DNA of 64,000 bases. Origin: JANWVO01 sp037446555 (GTDB lineage Bacteria > Acidobacteriota > Terriglobia > Bryobacterales > Bryobacteraceae). The stretch is taken from assembly GCA_037446555.1 (NCBI GenBank), contig JBBIIK010000013.1, positions 12,911 to 76,910 of the forward strand, read 5' to 3'. This document shows positions 17,720 through 25,794 of the stretch, one piece after another. The notes beneath the pieces were generated by a model that saw only the letters and a list, made by a program, of their open reading frames with translations, made no database searches and was not told where the DNA came from. The position numbers and the translations under genes are program-made. How positions within the stretch are numbered: position 1 is the stretch's first letter; every line of letters starts with the position of its first letter.

Positions 17720-18778
17720 ATGAAGTCCCCCATGTGCAGCGACCTGGTCCCGGGGCAAAGCGTCCAGGGCGTGTTCCTCGTGCAGGCGAAGGAGATCCGG
17801 CAGAAGAAGACAGGCGAGCCCTATCTTTCGCTGGTGTTGATGGACCGGACGGGCGAAGTGGATGCCAAGATGTGGGACAACATCGGCGAGGTGGCCGACA
17901 CGTTCGACCGGGACGACTTCGTCCGCGTGCGCGGGCAGGCGCAGGAGTACAACAGAAAGGTCCAGATCACGGTTCACTCGCTGCAGCGCGTCCCGGACGG
18001 GGAAGTCGACATCGCCGACTTCCTGCCGGTTTCGAAACGAGATGCCGCCGAGATGTGGCGCGAGCTGGAGGGCGTGATCGCCTCGGTGTCCGACCCGCAC
18101 TTGAAGGCGCTGCTCGAGGCAGTTTTCGGCGATCCGGCGATCGCTGACGCATACCGCCGCGCGCCTGCTGCCAAGGGGATCCACCACGCCTGGATCGGCG
18201 GGCTGCTGGAGCATGTGCTGAGCATGTGCGCGCTGGCTCGCTTCTTTTCCTCGCACTATCCCGGCATCGACGGCGATCTGCTGCTGGCGGGCGTGCTGCT
18301 GCACGACATTGGCAAGATCCGGGAGCTGGACTTCACGCGCAGCTTCACCTACACATCTGAGGGCGGCCTCGTGGGGCATGTCCAGATCGGGCTGCGCATC
18401 GTCGCCGACCACCTGCCGCAGGGCTTTCCGCCGAAGTTGCGGAACCTGGTGGAGCACATGATCCTGAGCCATCACGGGCAGCTCGAGTTCGGCAGCCCGA
18501 AGCTGCCGAGCTTCCCCGAGGCGATGCTGCTGCACCTGATCGACCTGACGGATTCGAAGATGGCAGCCATGCAGGCGGCGCTCGAACGGGAGCAAAACAG
18601 CGAGAGCGTCTGGACGGGCTACAATGCGGCATTGGAGCGGAGCCTGCTGGACCGCGAGAAGTACTTGCGCGAAGCGGCGCCGCCGTCCCGTCCCGCGCCG
18701 GGCAACGAGCAGAAGCGCCGGTCGTCGCCCTTCGCCGCCGCGCTGCTGTCCGCGCTGGATGACGGGAAAGGGAAATAG
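17720..18778 (+). CDS. 3'-5' exoribonuclease YhaM-like HD-domain protein
   Basis: 352 residues. Cytoplasmic nuclease of the YhaM/CBF1 family with an N-terminal OB-fold RNA/DNA-binding domain (about 10-95, containing GEPYLSLVLMDRTGEVDAKMWD) and an HD metal-dependent phosphohydrolase domain (about 160-290). Metal ligands are visible as HHAWIGGLLEHV, LLHDIGK (HD pair), and MILSHHGQLEFGSPKLP. The C-terminal ~35 residues are charged and disordered. The family degrades RNA and single-stranded DNA 3' to 5'. Start ATG 17720 has no Shine-Dalgarno; a TAAAAT hexamer lies 6 nt before it. The BlaI gene follows 2 bp after its stop. Confidence 0.9.
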   Translation: MKSPMCSDLVPGQSVQGVFLVQAKEIRQKKTGEPYLSLVLMDRTGEVDAKMWDNIGEVADTFDRDDFVRVRGQAQEYNRKVQITVHSLQRVPDGEVDIADFLPVSKRDAAEMWRELEGVIASVSDPHLKALLEAVFGDPAIADAYRRAPAAKGIHHAWIGGLLEHVLSMCALARFFSSHYPGIDGDLLLAGVLLHDIGKIRELDFTRSFTYTSEGGLVGHVQIGLRIVADHLPQGFPPKLRNLVEHMILSHHGQLEFGSPKLPSFPEAMLLHLIDLTDSKMAAMQAALEREQNSESVWTGYNAALERSLLDREKYLREAAPPSRPAPGNEQKRRSSPFAAALLSALDDGKGK

Positions 18779-18780
18779 CC

Positions 18781-19176
18781 ATGCCGCGCACGGCCCGCGC
18801 CATCCCGCCGCCCCTGGAGCTTCGGTGCCTGAACGCGCTCTGGCGCCTGGGGGAGGCGAACGTCCAGGCGGTGAGGGAGTGGCTGGCGCCGCAGAAGCCG
18901 CTGGCTTACACGACTGTAATGACCATGCTCGACCGGCTGACGCGGAAGAGGATTCTTGCGCGCAGAAAAGTGGGCCGTTCGTTCGTGTACTCGCCCCTGG
19001 TTTCGCGGAACGAAATCCGGCAGCTGGCGGTGCGGGAGCTGGCGGACGCGCTGTTCGACGGGAGGATGGAGGATCTGCTGGCATTTCTGGGGGGCAGCGC
19101 GCCGCGTGCCGCCGCCACACAGCCCGCACCCGCCGGGGCGGAGGAGCCGCAGCCCCTCGATGCGGCCCTTCTCTGA
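18781..19176 (+). CDS. BlaI/MecI/CopY-family transcriptional repressor
   Basis: 131 residues. Penicillinase-repressor-type winged helix protein (about residues 8-80): LELRCLNALWRLGEANVQAVREWL, recognition helix LAYTTVMTMLDRLTRKRILARRKVGRSFVYSPL, then a dimerisation helix region (VRELADALFDGRMEDLLAFLGG). BlaI proteins dissociate when a membrane sensor protease (BlaR1/MecR1) cleaves or signals. No BlaR1-type metalloprotease is encoded in the window, so this is an orphan. The C-terminal ~25 residues are Pro/Ala-rich and disordered. Starts 2 bp after the exonuclease stop, so probably co-transcribed. Confidence 0.88.
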   Translation: MPRTARAIPPPLELRCLNALWRLGEANVQAVREWLAPQKPLAYTTVMTMLDRLTRKRILARRKVGRSFVYSPLVSRNEIRQLAVRELADALFDGRMEDLLAFLGGSAPRAAATQPAPAGAEEPQPLDAALL

Positions 19177-19273
19177 ACACCCGGGCAAGGAATGGAGACT
19201 CCGTTCCGCGTTATGCTCATCTAGAGTGCGGATGCGAACGCGCCGCGGTCTTTCGCATGGAGGAAATCGAGCG

Positions 19274-21607
19274 ATGAGGAAACCGAGTCCGGCATGGGTG
19301 CTCCTGTTGGCGGCACTGGTCATGGCGGCCGCTTCCTGTGGACGGGACCCGGAGAAGGCGAAGCGGCGGTATCTGGAGAACGGGAACCGTTACGCCCAGC
19401 AGGGGAAGTTCAAGGAAGCGATTATCATGTACCGCAATGCGCTGAAGCGCGATCCGCGTTTCGGCGAGGCGTACCTCCGGCTGGGAGACGCGGAAATGCG
19501 GCGCGGCATGCCGGCCCAGGCGGTGGCGGCGTACCGCCGGGCCGTGGAATTGTACCCGGACACGGAGGAACCGGCGGGCAAGCTGGCCGACCTCTACCTG
19601 GCTGCCTATGTTCTGTCGCCGAAAAAGGACCCGCTGCTGCTGCGCGAGGTGGAAGAGCTGGCCTCCTCGCTCGCGGCGAAGAATCCGAACAGCTACCAGT
19701 CGTTGCGGCTGCGGGCGTTTCTCAATCTGACCGACACGACGGACAAGACGCAGGAGCATCTCTTCCGCGCCATTGAGTTGTTCAAGAAAGCGGATGCGGT
19801 CAAGCCGAAACGGCCGGAATTGCGGCTGGCGATGGTGCAGACCATGGCGCAGGTGGGGCAGTACGAGGAGGCGGAAAAGTACGCAAAGGAGATGATCCAG
19901 GATTCGCCGAAAGCTCCCGGGGCGTACTGGTTCCTGAGCCGCCTTTACCTCCAGCAGAACCGGCTCAAAGATGCTGACGACGTGGTGGGCCGGCTGATCG
20001 CCGCCAACCCCGAAACGCCATCGTTCAGGGTGGACCGCGCGGAGTACCTGTTTGCCACGCAGCGGAAAGCCGAGGCGTTGAGGGCGCTGGAGGAAGTCAC
20101 CGGGGCTGGCGACATCCAGCCGACCTTGCTCAGGCGGGCAGGGGACACGTATCTGAGGATTGGCGAGCCGCAGATTGCCTTTGAGACTTACCGGGCGGGC
20201 GTGGAGAAATTCCCGGCGCAAAAGACGGAATTCCGGCTGAAGATGATCCCGGCGCTGCTAGCCATGCAGAAGCGCGACGAGGCCTTCCGCCTGGGCGAGC
20301 TCACAGCGCAAGAGGATCCTTCCAATAACGGCGCGATCTCCATGCGCGCGTCGCTCTGGCTCAACTTCGGCACCAAGGATCAGTTCGACACGGCCGTAAG
20401 GGACCTGCAGCAGCTGATCTCGAAAGAGCCGAACAACGCCGTCATCCGCTTCAACCTGGGCCGTGCCTATCACTCGCGGGGGGAGCTGGACGCCGCCCGC
20501 ACGCAATATTCGGAAGCCGTGAAGGCGTCCCGGTATCTGACCGCGGCGCATCTGGGACTGGGGCAGATCGCCCTGGCCAAACGTGAACCGGGCAAGGCGG
20601 TCTCAGAGGCTGACGAGATCCTGACCTACGATCCCTCGAACCTGGCGGCTCGCATCCTGCGCATCAACGGGCTGATGGCGAGCGGGAACAACAACCAGGC
20701 GCGGATCGATATCAACACCTATTTCAAGGACACACCCGACAACCCGGACCTGAAGTACCAGCTCGCGATCCTGAATTTCCTGGACCGCCGCTACCCGGAG
20801 GCAGAGCAGCAGTTCCGCGCCCTCCAGCAGAAGTACCCGAACGACCTACGGCTGCTGTTCGCCATCGCCGAAGTGATGCTGCGGACCAACCGGCAGGCGG
20901 ATGCCATGCGGCTGGTGCAGGAAGCCTGGCGCAAGAATCCCGACCAGCCGGGGCTGAAGCTGGCAGTGGCGAACACCGCCATGCGCGTGAACCAGCTGGA
21001 CACGGCAGAACAGCAGTTCCGCGACCTCCTGGCGAAAAATCCAGGCGATGCCGACCTGACCATGCGTCTGGCCGAAACCTTGCGGCGCAAGCGCGAGCTT
21101 CCGGCGTCGCTTGAATTGCTGAAACAGGCCTACGCGCGAAACCCGTCTTATCCGGGACTCGCGCTGCAGCTGGCGCTGACGCATGAAGCGTTGGGCGACT
21201 GGCGCTCGGCCGTGCCCCTCTATGAAGCGATCGTCAAGCAGGATCCGAACCACCTGATCGCCCTGAACAACCTTGCCTACCGGTATGCCGACATGGGCAA
21301 AGACCTCGACACGGCGCTCACCTACGCGCAGCGCGCGCAGCAGCGCGCACCCACCAGCGACGACGTAGTGGACACCCTGGCCTGGGTCTACATCCGCAAG
21401 AACCTGAACGACACGGCCATCTCGCTGCTGAAACCTCTCATCGCCAAGCAACCGCGCAATCCGCTGTTCCACTACCACCTCGGGCTGGCGCTGCTACAGA
21501 AGGGCGACCGCACGGCGGCGCGCCAAAGCCTCCAGACCGCTCTTTCGCTCAACCCGTCGAGGGAGGACGAGCAGAGAATCCGGGAAGCCCTGTCGCGGGC
21601 GGGCTGA
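19274..21607 (+). CDS. Large TPR-repeat lipoprotein
   Basis: 777 residues. Signal peptide with lipobox VMAAASC (lipidated Cys22), then TPR units almost to the C-terminus, for example YAQQGKFKEAIIMYRNALKR, GDAEMRRGMPAQAVAAYRRA and LEGLAL-type helices ending with LLQKGDRTAARQSLQTALSL. Built like PrsT, the TPR lipoprotein of PEP-CTERM/exosortase systems, which supports export or assembly of extracellular polymers. ATG 19274 has AGGA about 10 nt upstream. The CAAX-type membrane protease follows after 5 bp; relatives of that protease are also seen in exosortase systems, so the pair hints at such a link, but no exosortase or PEP-CTERM protein is present here. Confidence 0.85.
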   Translation: MRKPSPAWVLLLAALVMAAASCGRDPEKAKRRYLENGNRYAQQGKFKEAIIMYRNALKRDPRFGEAYLRLGDAEMRRGMPAQAVAAYRRAVELYPDTEEPAGKLADLYLAAYVLSPKKDPLLLREVEELASSLAAKNPNSYQSLRLRAFLNLTDTTDKTQEHLFRAIELFKKADAVKPKRPELRLAMVQTMAQVGQYEEAEKYAKEMIQDSPKAPGAYWFLSRLYLQQNRLKDADDVVGRLIAANPETPSFRVDRAEYLFATQRKAEALRALEEVTGAGDIQPTLLRRAGDTYLRIGEPQIAFETYRAGVEKFPAQKTEFRLKMIPALLAMQKRDEAFRLGELTAQEDPSNNGAISMRASLWLNFGTKDQFDTAVRDLQQLISKEPNNAVIRFNLGRAYHSRGELDAARTQYSEAVKASRYLTAAHLGLGQIALAKREPGKAVSEADEILTYDPSNLAARILRINGLMASGNNNQARIDINTYFKDTPDNPDLKYQLAILNFLDRRYPEAEQQFRALQQKYPNDLRLLFAIAEVMLRTNRQADAMRLVQEAWRKNPDQPGLKLAVANTAMRVNQLDTAEQQFRDLLAKNPGDADLTMRLAETLRRKRELPASLELLKQAYARNPSYPGLALQLALTHEALGDWRSAVPLYEAIVKQDPNHLIALNNLAYRYADMGKDLDTALTYAQRAQQRAPTSDDVVDTLAWVYIRKNLNDTAISLLKPLIAKQPRNPLFHYHLGLALLQKGDRTAARQSLQTALSLNPSREDEQRIREALSRAG

Positions 21608-21612
21608 GCCGC

Positions 21613-22281
21613 ATGTGGATGCGCCATCCGGCGGCGCCCTACACAGCGCCGTTTGTCTATTTCCTTCTCTGCCTTGCTGTTCTGCCGAAGCTCGGGCTGG
21701 CGCCGCGAGCCGAGCTGGCCTTCTGGCTGGTTTCCGGCCTGGCGGTGACTTGGCTGTTCAGCCGCGGGCTTCTGCGGATGCGGTTCGCGGCGCCTGCCGC
21801 GTCCGCCGCCGTGGGCGTGGCCGTCTTCGCCCTCTGGATCGCGCCCGACATGCTCTTCCCCGGCTGGTGCAGCCACTGGCTGTTCAGCAACCCGCTGCTG
21901 GGTGAGGTGAAAGCCACGCTGGCGGGGGCGGCAGCGCAAGATACGCTGGCTCTCTGGCTGAGAACCGCACGAGCCGTCGTGCTGGTGCCGGTGGTAGAGG
22001 AGCTGTTCTGGCGCGGATGGCTGATGCGCTGGATCGAAAATCCGGACTTCGAGCGCGTGCCCCTGGGCTCATGGCACTCACGGGCGTTCTGGATCACCGC
22101 GGTTCTGTTCGCCCTCGAGCATGGGGTCTACTGGGAGGTCGGACTGCTGGCAGGCATCGTCTACAACGCATGGATGGTCCGCACGAAGAATTTGGGCGAC
22201 CTGATCCTGGCGCACGCGGTCACAAACGCTTGCCTCAGCGCGTGGATCGTGGCCACAAGACGTTTCGAATACTGGCAGTAG
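21613..22281 (+). CDS. CAAX prenyl protease-related (CPBP) membrane protease
   Basis: 222 residues with about seven hydrophobic helices. Intramembrane glutamate protease of the ABI/CPBP group. The active site shows VVEELFWRGWLMRW (EExxxR, near residue 135), the second motif FALEHGVYWEVGLLAGIVYNAWM (His) and the third LGDLILAHAVTNA (HxxxN). It most resembles the exosortase-associated CAAX-like proteins. Start ATG 21613; ATG 21619 is also possible. No Shine-Dalgarno is obvious, and it is probably co-transcribed with the TPR lipoprotein 5 bp upstream. The substrate is unknown. Confidence 0.85.
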   Translation: MWMRHPAAPYTAPFVYFLLCLAVLPKLGLAPRAELAFWLVSGLAVTWLFSRGLLRMRFAAPAASAAVGVAVFALWIAPDMLFPGWCSHWLFSNPLLGEVKATLAGAAAQDTLALWLRTARAVVLVPVVEELFWRGWLMRWIENPDFERVPLGSWHSRAFWITAVLFALEHGVYWEVGLLAGIVYNAWMVRTKNLGDLILAHAVTNACLSAWIVATRRFEYWQ

Positions 22282-22331
22282 GCCCGGGAGCGGAACCCTG
22301 GCTTGTGATTTACTGAAAAGTTGTCCCGCTA

Positions 22332-23312
22332 ATGTCCTCCCGGTATTCTCTCTTTGACCGTTCCCGCCTGCGCATCCTGCCGCTGGCCCAACGGCAGCAT
22401 GATCTCGAGATCGGGCAGTGGCTCCGGCTGGAAGACCCGGCGCCGCCCTTCGAGCACCCGGACTTGCCCGTGGTGGCCTCGCGGTGGGCGGCGGCCCAGC
22501 GGCGTGGCGCGGCGCGCATCCTGATGATGGGGGCGCACCTGCTGCGGGCAGGCACGAACCGCCACATCATCGACCTGCTGGAGCGGGGCGCGCTGTCGGT
22601 CATCGCCATGAATGGCGCCGGCATGATTCACGACTATGAACTGGCGCGCATCGGGGCCACTACGGAGAGCGTGGCGCGCTATATCCGCGAGGGCCAGTTC
22701 GGCATGTGGCGCGAGACCGGCGAGCTGAACGGCTGGATTCGCGACGCCGCCGCCGCGGGCGAGGGGCTGGGCGAACACGCGGGCAGGCGCATCCTCGAAT
22801 CGGACTTTCCCTTCCGGGACTGGAGCGTGCTGGCCGCCGCCTACCGGTGCGGCGTGCCGGTGACCGTTCACGCCGGTATCGGCTATGACATCCTGCACGA
22901 GCATCCCAACTGCGACGGGGCCGCGCTCGGCGAGGCCAGTTACCGCGATTTCCTGATCTTCGCGCGCGTGGTGGAAGGGCTGGAGGGCGGCCTGCTGCTG
23001 TCGTTCGGCTCGGCGATCATGGGGCCGGAGGTGTATCTGAAGGCTCTTGCGATGGCGCGCAACGTGGCGCACCAGGCAGGACGGGCGATCCGGCGCTTCA
23101 CCACCGCCGTGTTCGACCTGGTTCCTATCCACGGCGATTTCCGGCGCGAGTTGCCGAAGACCGATCCCGGCTATTATTTCCGCCCGCACAAGACGATGCT
23201 GGTGCGCACGGTGGCCGACGGCGGCGAGAGCTATTACTTTTGCGGCGGCCACCGAGCGACATTTCCCGCCTTGCGCGCCGCGCTGCTGCGCGCGCTGGAG
23301 GAGCAGGCATGA
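22332..23312 (+). CDS. Deoxyhypusine-synthase-like protein
   Basis: 326 residues. Related in fold and motifs to the NAD-dependent deoxyhypusine/homospermidine synthase group: ILMMGAHLLRAGTNRHIID, VIAMNGAGMIHDYELA, PVTVHAGIGYDILHEHP, DGAALGEASYRDFLIF, GGLLLSFGSAIMGPEVYLKA and a C-terminal FCGGHRATFPALRAALL. The C-terminal catalytic-lysine segment of true deoxyhypusine synthase (WGK motif) is absent, and bacteria lack eIF5A, so the reaction must differ. It heads a tightly coupled cassette with a PfkB kinase (ATGA overlap), a ROK kinase and a GmhA-like isomerase, suggesting action on a sugar phosphate or a sugar-polyamine conjugate. The specific function is unknown. Confidence 0.8.
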   Translation: MSSRYSLFDRSRLRILPLAQRQHDLEIGQWLRLEDPAPPFEHPDLPVVASRWAAAQRRGAARILMMGAHLLRAGTNRHIIDLLERGALSVIAMNGAGMIHDYELARIGATTESVARYIREGQFGMWRETGELNGWIRDAAAAGEGLGEHAGRRILESDFPFRDWSVLAAAYRCGVPVTVHAGIGYDILHEHPNCDGAALGEASYRDFLIFARVVEGLEGGLLLSFGSAIMGPEVYLKALAMARNVAHQAGRAIRRFTTAVFDLVPIHGDFRRELPKTDPGYYFRPHKTMLVRTVADGGESYYFCGGHRATFPALRAALLRALEEQA

Positions 23313-24298
23313 GTCCCGCCGAGATTCTGAAGGCGATCTCGAGACTTCGCGCGCTGGTGGCCGGCGACATTTGCCTGGACCGCTGGTGCCGCTACGATCC
23401 GCGCTTGACCGAGCCTTCACGCGAAACTGGACTGGACCGCGTGGCCGTGGTCTCCACGGAATGCACGCCCGGCGCGGGCGGCACGGTGGCATCGAACCTG
23501 GCGGCGCTCGGTTGCAGCCGCGTCGCCGTGCTCGGCTCCATCGGGGAGGACGGGCATGGCTACGAACTCCGCACCGCGCTGGAGCGCCGTGGCATCGACT
23601 CTTCGCTGCTCGTGACGGCGCCCGGACAGACGTTCACATACACGAAGCTGATCAACACCTATACGGACGTGGAGGACCTCGGCAGGATCGACTTCGTCAC
23701 CTTCCCGCCCCCGCGGGAAGTGGAGGACGAGATCCTGCGCCGCCTGGAGGCGGCGGCAAGCGGGTTCGACGTGATCCTGGTGTCCGACCAGATGGAGACC
23801 GCCTCGGGCGCGGTGGTGACGCCGCGCATGCGCGAGAAGCTGGAGCTCCTGCAGGCGCGGCGCCCGGATCTGCTGATCTGGGTCGACTCGCGCATGCACA
23901 TCGAGCAGTTCCGCGGGCTCGTGCTGAAGCCCAACGAGCGCGAGGCACTCGAGGCGTGCGGGCGGCTGGGGCTGGAACAGCCCGATTACTCCGAGCTGCG
24001 GCGCGTCACGCGCTCGCCGCTAGTGATGGTCACGCATGGCGGCGACGGGGTGACGCTGGTGAGCGGCGACGGCGTGCGGCGCGTGGCCACGCGCCGGGTG
24101 GAGAATCCGGTGGACATCTGTGGCGCGGGCGACAGCTTCTCAGCCGGCGCTGCGCTTGCCCTGCGGGCCGGCGCTACTGCCCAGGATGCGGCGCGGTTCG
24201 GGCATTTGGTGGCTTCGGTGACGATCATGAAGCCCGGCACCGGAACGGCTTCCCCCGCGGAAGTACTGGCTGCTGCGGCCACAGGGGATCAGCCATGA
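23309..24298 (+). CDS. PfkB-family sugar kinase (RfaE1-like)
   Basis: 329 residues. ATP-dependent carbohydrate kinase resembling the heptose-7-phosphate kinase half of HldE. It has the N-terminal VAGDICLDRWCRYDP, the TPGAGGTVASNLAALGCSRV substrate motif (about residues 58-77), and the C-terminal CGAGDSFSAGAALALRAG with the catalytic Asp (about 275). A VDSRMHIEQFRGLVLKPNERE stretch is typical of RfaE1/ADP-heptose kinases. Starts inside the stop of the deoxyhypusine-synthase-like gene and ends inside the start of the ROK gene, so all three are translationally coupled. The natural substrate is probably sedoheptulose-derived heptose phosphate or a related sugar. Confidence 0.87.
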   Translation: MSPAEILKAISRLRALVAGDICLDRWCRYDPRLTEPSRETGLDRVAVVSTECTPGAGGTVASNLAALGCSRVAVLGSIGEDGHGYELRTALERRGIDSSLLVTAPGQTFTYTKLINTYTDVEDLGRIDFVTFPPPREVEDEILRRLEAAASGFDVILVSDQMETASGAVVTPRMREKLELLQARRPDLLIWVDSRMHIEQFRGLVLKPNEREALEACGRLGLEQPDYSELRRVTRSPLVMVTHGGDGVTLVSGDGVRRVATRRVENPVDICGAGDSFSAGAALALRAGATAQDAARFGHLVASVTIMKPGTGTASPAEVLAAAATGDQP

Positions 24299-25152
24299 GC
24301 ATCCTGGCCCTCGACATCGGCGGCACCAAGTTCACGGCGGCGCTTTTCCGGGACGGGCGCATGGCGAGGAGGGAGTGCGGGCAAACGGACCGCGAGGGCG
24401 GGCGCGAATGGATGCTCGCCCGGCTGCGGGAGATCGGGCGGCGCTGGCGCGAGGAGGAGGAGTTCTCCGCCATCGGCGTCGGCTTCGGCGGGCCGGTGGA
24501 CTTCCCGTCGCAACAGGTGGTCCTGTCCACTCACGTTGGCGGCTGGCAGGGCTTCGACCTGCCCGTCTGGCTGCGGGAAGAGTTCGGCGCGCCGGTGCGG
24601 ATGGACAACGACGCCAACGCAGGCGCGCTCGGCGAAGGGCTGCACGGCGCCGGGCGCGGCTTCCGGCCGCTGTTTTACATGACGCTGTCAACGGGCATTG
24701 GCGGAGGGATTCTGCTCGAGACAGGCGTCTACCGCGGGGCGGATTCCTACGCGGGCGAGATCGGACATCTCAACATCCGCCCCGACGGCCCGCCATGCCT
24801 CTGCGGTTCCAACGGCTGCTTCGAGCGAATGTGCTGCGGCCTGTGGCTCGAGCAGGACTACGGCAGCAGCGCGCGCGAACTGATGCAGGACGGGGCGTTC
24901 GTGGAGCGCTACGTCGTGGATCTCGCCCGCGGCCTCAAAGCCGCGGTGATGCTGCTGAACCCGGCGCGCATCGTGATCGGGGGCGGCATCAGCAAGGCGG
25001 GTGAGGCGCTGTTCGCCCCGCTGCGCGCTGAGCTGCGGCGGCAGATCACGGCGTGGTCGCGCGCGCGGCTCGATGTTGTGCCGGCCGCGCTTGGCGACGA
25101 CAGTGTCCTGTGGGGCGCATTCGAACTGGGCCGCGAGGCTCAGGGACAATAG
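24295..25152 (+). CDS. ROK-family sugar kinase
   Basis: 285 residues. ASKHA-fold sugar kinase with phosphate-1 motif LALDIGGTKFTAALF (residues 4-18), catalytic DNDANAGALGEG (Asp near 104), STGIGGGILLETGVYRG, and the ROK zinc motif GHLNIRPDGPPCLCGSNGCFE (His plus three Cys). All catalytic elements are intact, so an active kinase is expected, likely on glucose, N-acetyl-hexosamine or another aldose. No HTH domain, so it is not a regulator. Coupled upstream by ATGA overlap; the isomerase starts 7 bp after its stop. The combination of two kinases and one isomerase in one cassette is unusual. Confidence 0.9.
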   Translation: MSILALDIGGTKFTAALFRDGRMARRECGQTDREGGREWMLARLREIGRRWREEEEFSAIGVGFGGPVDFPSQQVVLSTHVGGWQGFDLPVWLREEFGAPVRMDNDANAGALGEGLHGAGRGFRPLFYMTLSTGIGGGILLETGVYRGADSYAGEIGHLNIRPDGPPCLCGSNGCFERMCCGLWLEQDYGSSARELMQDGAFVERYVVDLARGLKAAVMLLNPARIVIGGGISKAGEALFAPLRAELRRQITAWSRARLDVVPAALGDDSVLWGAFELGREAQGQ

Positions 25153-25159
25153 GAGAAGA

Positions 25160-25741
25160 ATGCAAGCCGGTCAGTTCATCGCCGATTATCAGGCGCGCCT
25201 GTCGCAAGTGGTGGCGCGCATCCCTCTGGACCGCGTGGCGCAGGCCGTGGAGTGGCTGCGCGAGGCGCGCGACGGGGGCAACACGATCTTCGTCTGCGGC
25301 AACGGCGGAAGCGCCGCCACGGCTTCCCATTTCGTCTGCGACGTGCTGAAGGGCTGCTCCTACGGGCGCGAGCGGCGCTTCCGCATCCTGGCGCTGAACG
25401 ACAACCTGCCCACGCTCACCGCCTATTCGAATGACGTCAGCTACGAGTGCGTGTTCGCCGAGCCGCTGAAGAACCTGGCGCGCCCGGGCGACGTACTGAT
25501 CGCCATCAGCGGCTCCGGCAACTCGCCCAACGTGCTGCGCGCGGCGGAATGGGCCAACGCGAACGGGCTGCGGACCATCGGGCTCACCGGACGCGACGGC
25601 GGGAAGCTCGGGCCGCTGTCCCGGCTCGAGATCCGCGTCCCCGACATGCATATGGGGCGTATCGAGGATGGCCACATGATCGTCTGTCACATGCTGGCGT
25701 ACTACTTCATGGAGACCGAGGGCGCAGCCGGCGGCCGTTGA
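25160..25741 (+). CDS. SIS-domain phosphosugar isomerase (GmhA-like)
   Basis: 193 residues. Resembles GmhA, which converts sedoheptulose 7-phosphate to D-glycero-D-manno-heptose 7-phosphate. It has FVCGNGGSAATASHFVCD (phosphate-binding Ser near residue 52), SNDVSYECVFAEPLKNL, ISGSGNSPNVLRAAEWAN and the C-terminal GRIEDGHMIVCHML with the His/Glu expected of GmhA. Shine-Dalgarno AGGAG at 25151-25155 precedes ATG 25160. Together with the RfaE1-like kinase and the distant RfaE2-like gene this could supply ADP- or GDP-heptose, but no GmhB phosphatase is in the cassette. Confidence 0.87.
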   Translation: MQAGQFIADYQARLSQVVARIPLDRVAQAVEWLREARDGGNTIFVCGNGGSAATASHFVCDVLKGCSYGRERRFRILALNDNLPTLTAYSNDVSYECVFAEPLKNLARPGDVLIAISGSGNSPNVLRAAEWANANGLRTIGLTGRDGGKLGPLSRLEIRVPDMHMGRIEDGHMIVCHMLAYYFMETEGAAGGR

Positions 25742-25794
25742 TGCGCGCCCCGCCTGACGGCGGCAAGGCTGCGTGATCCGCCAGGAGAGTCCGT

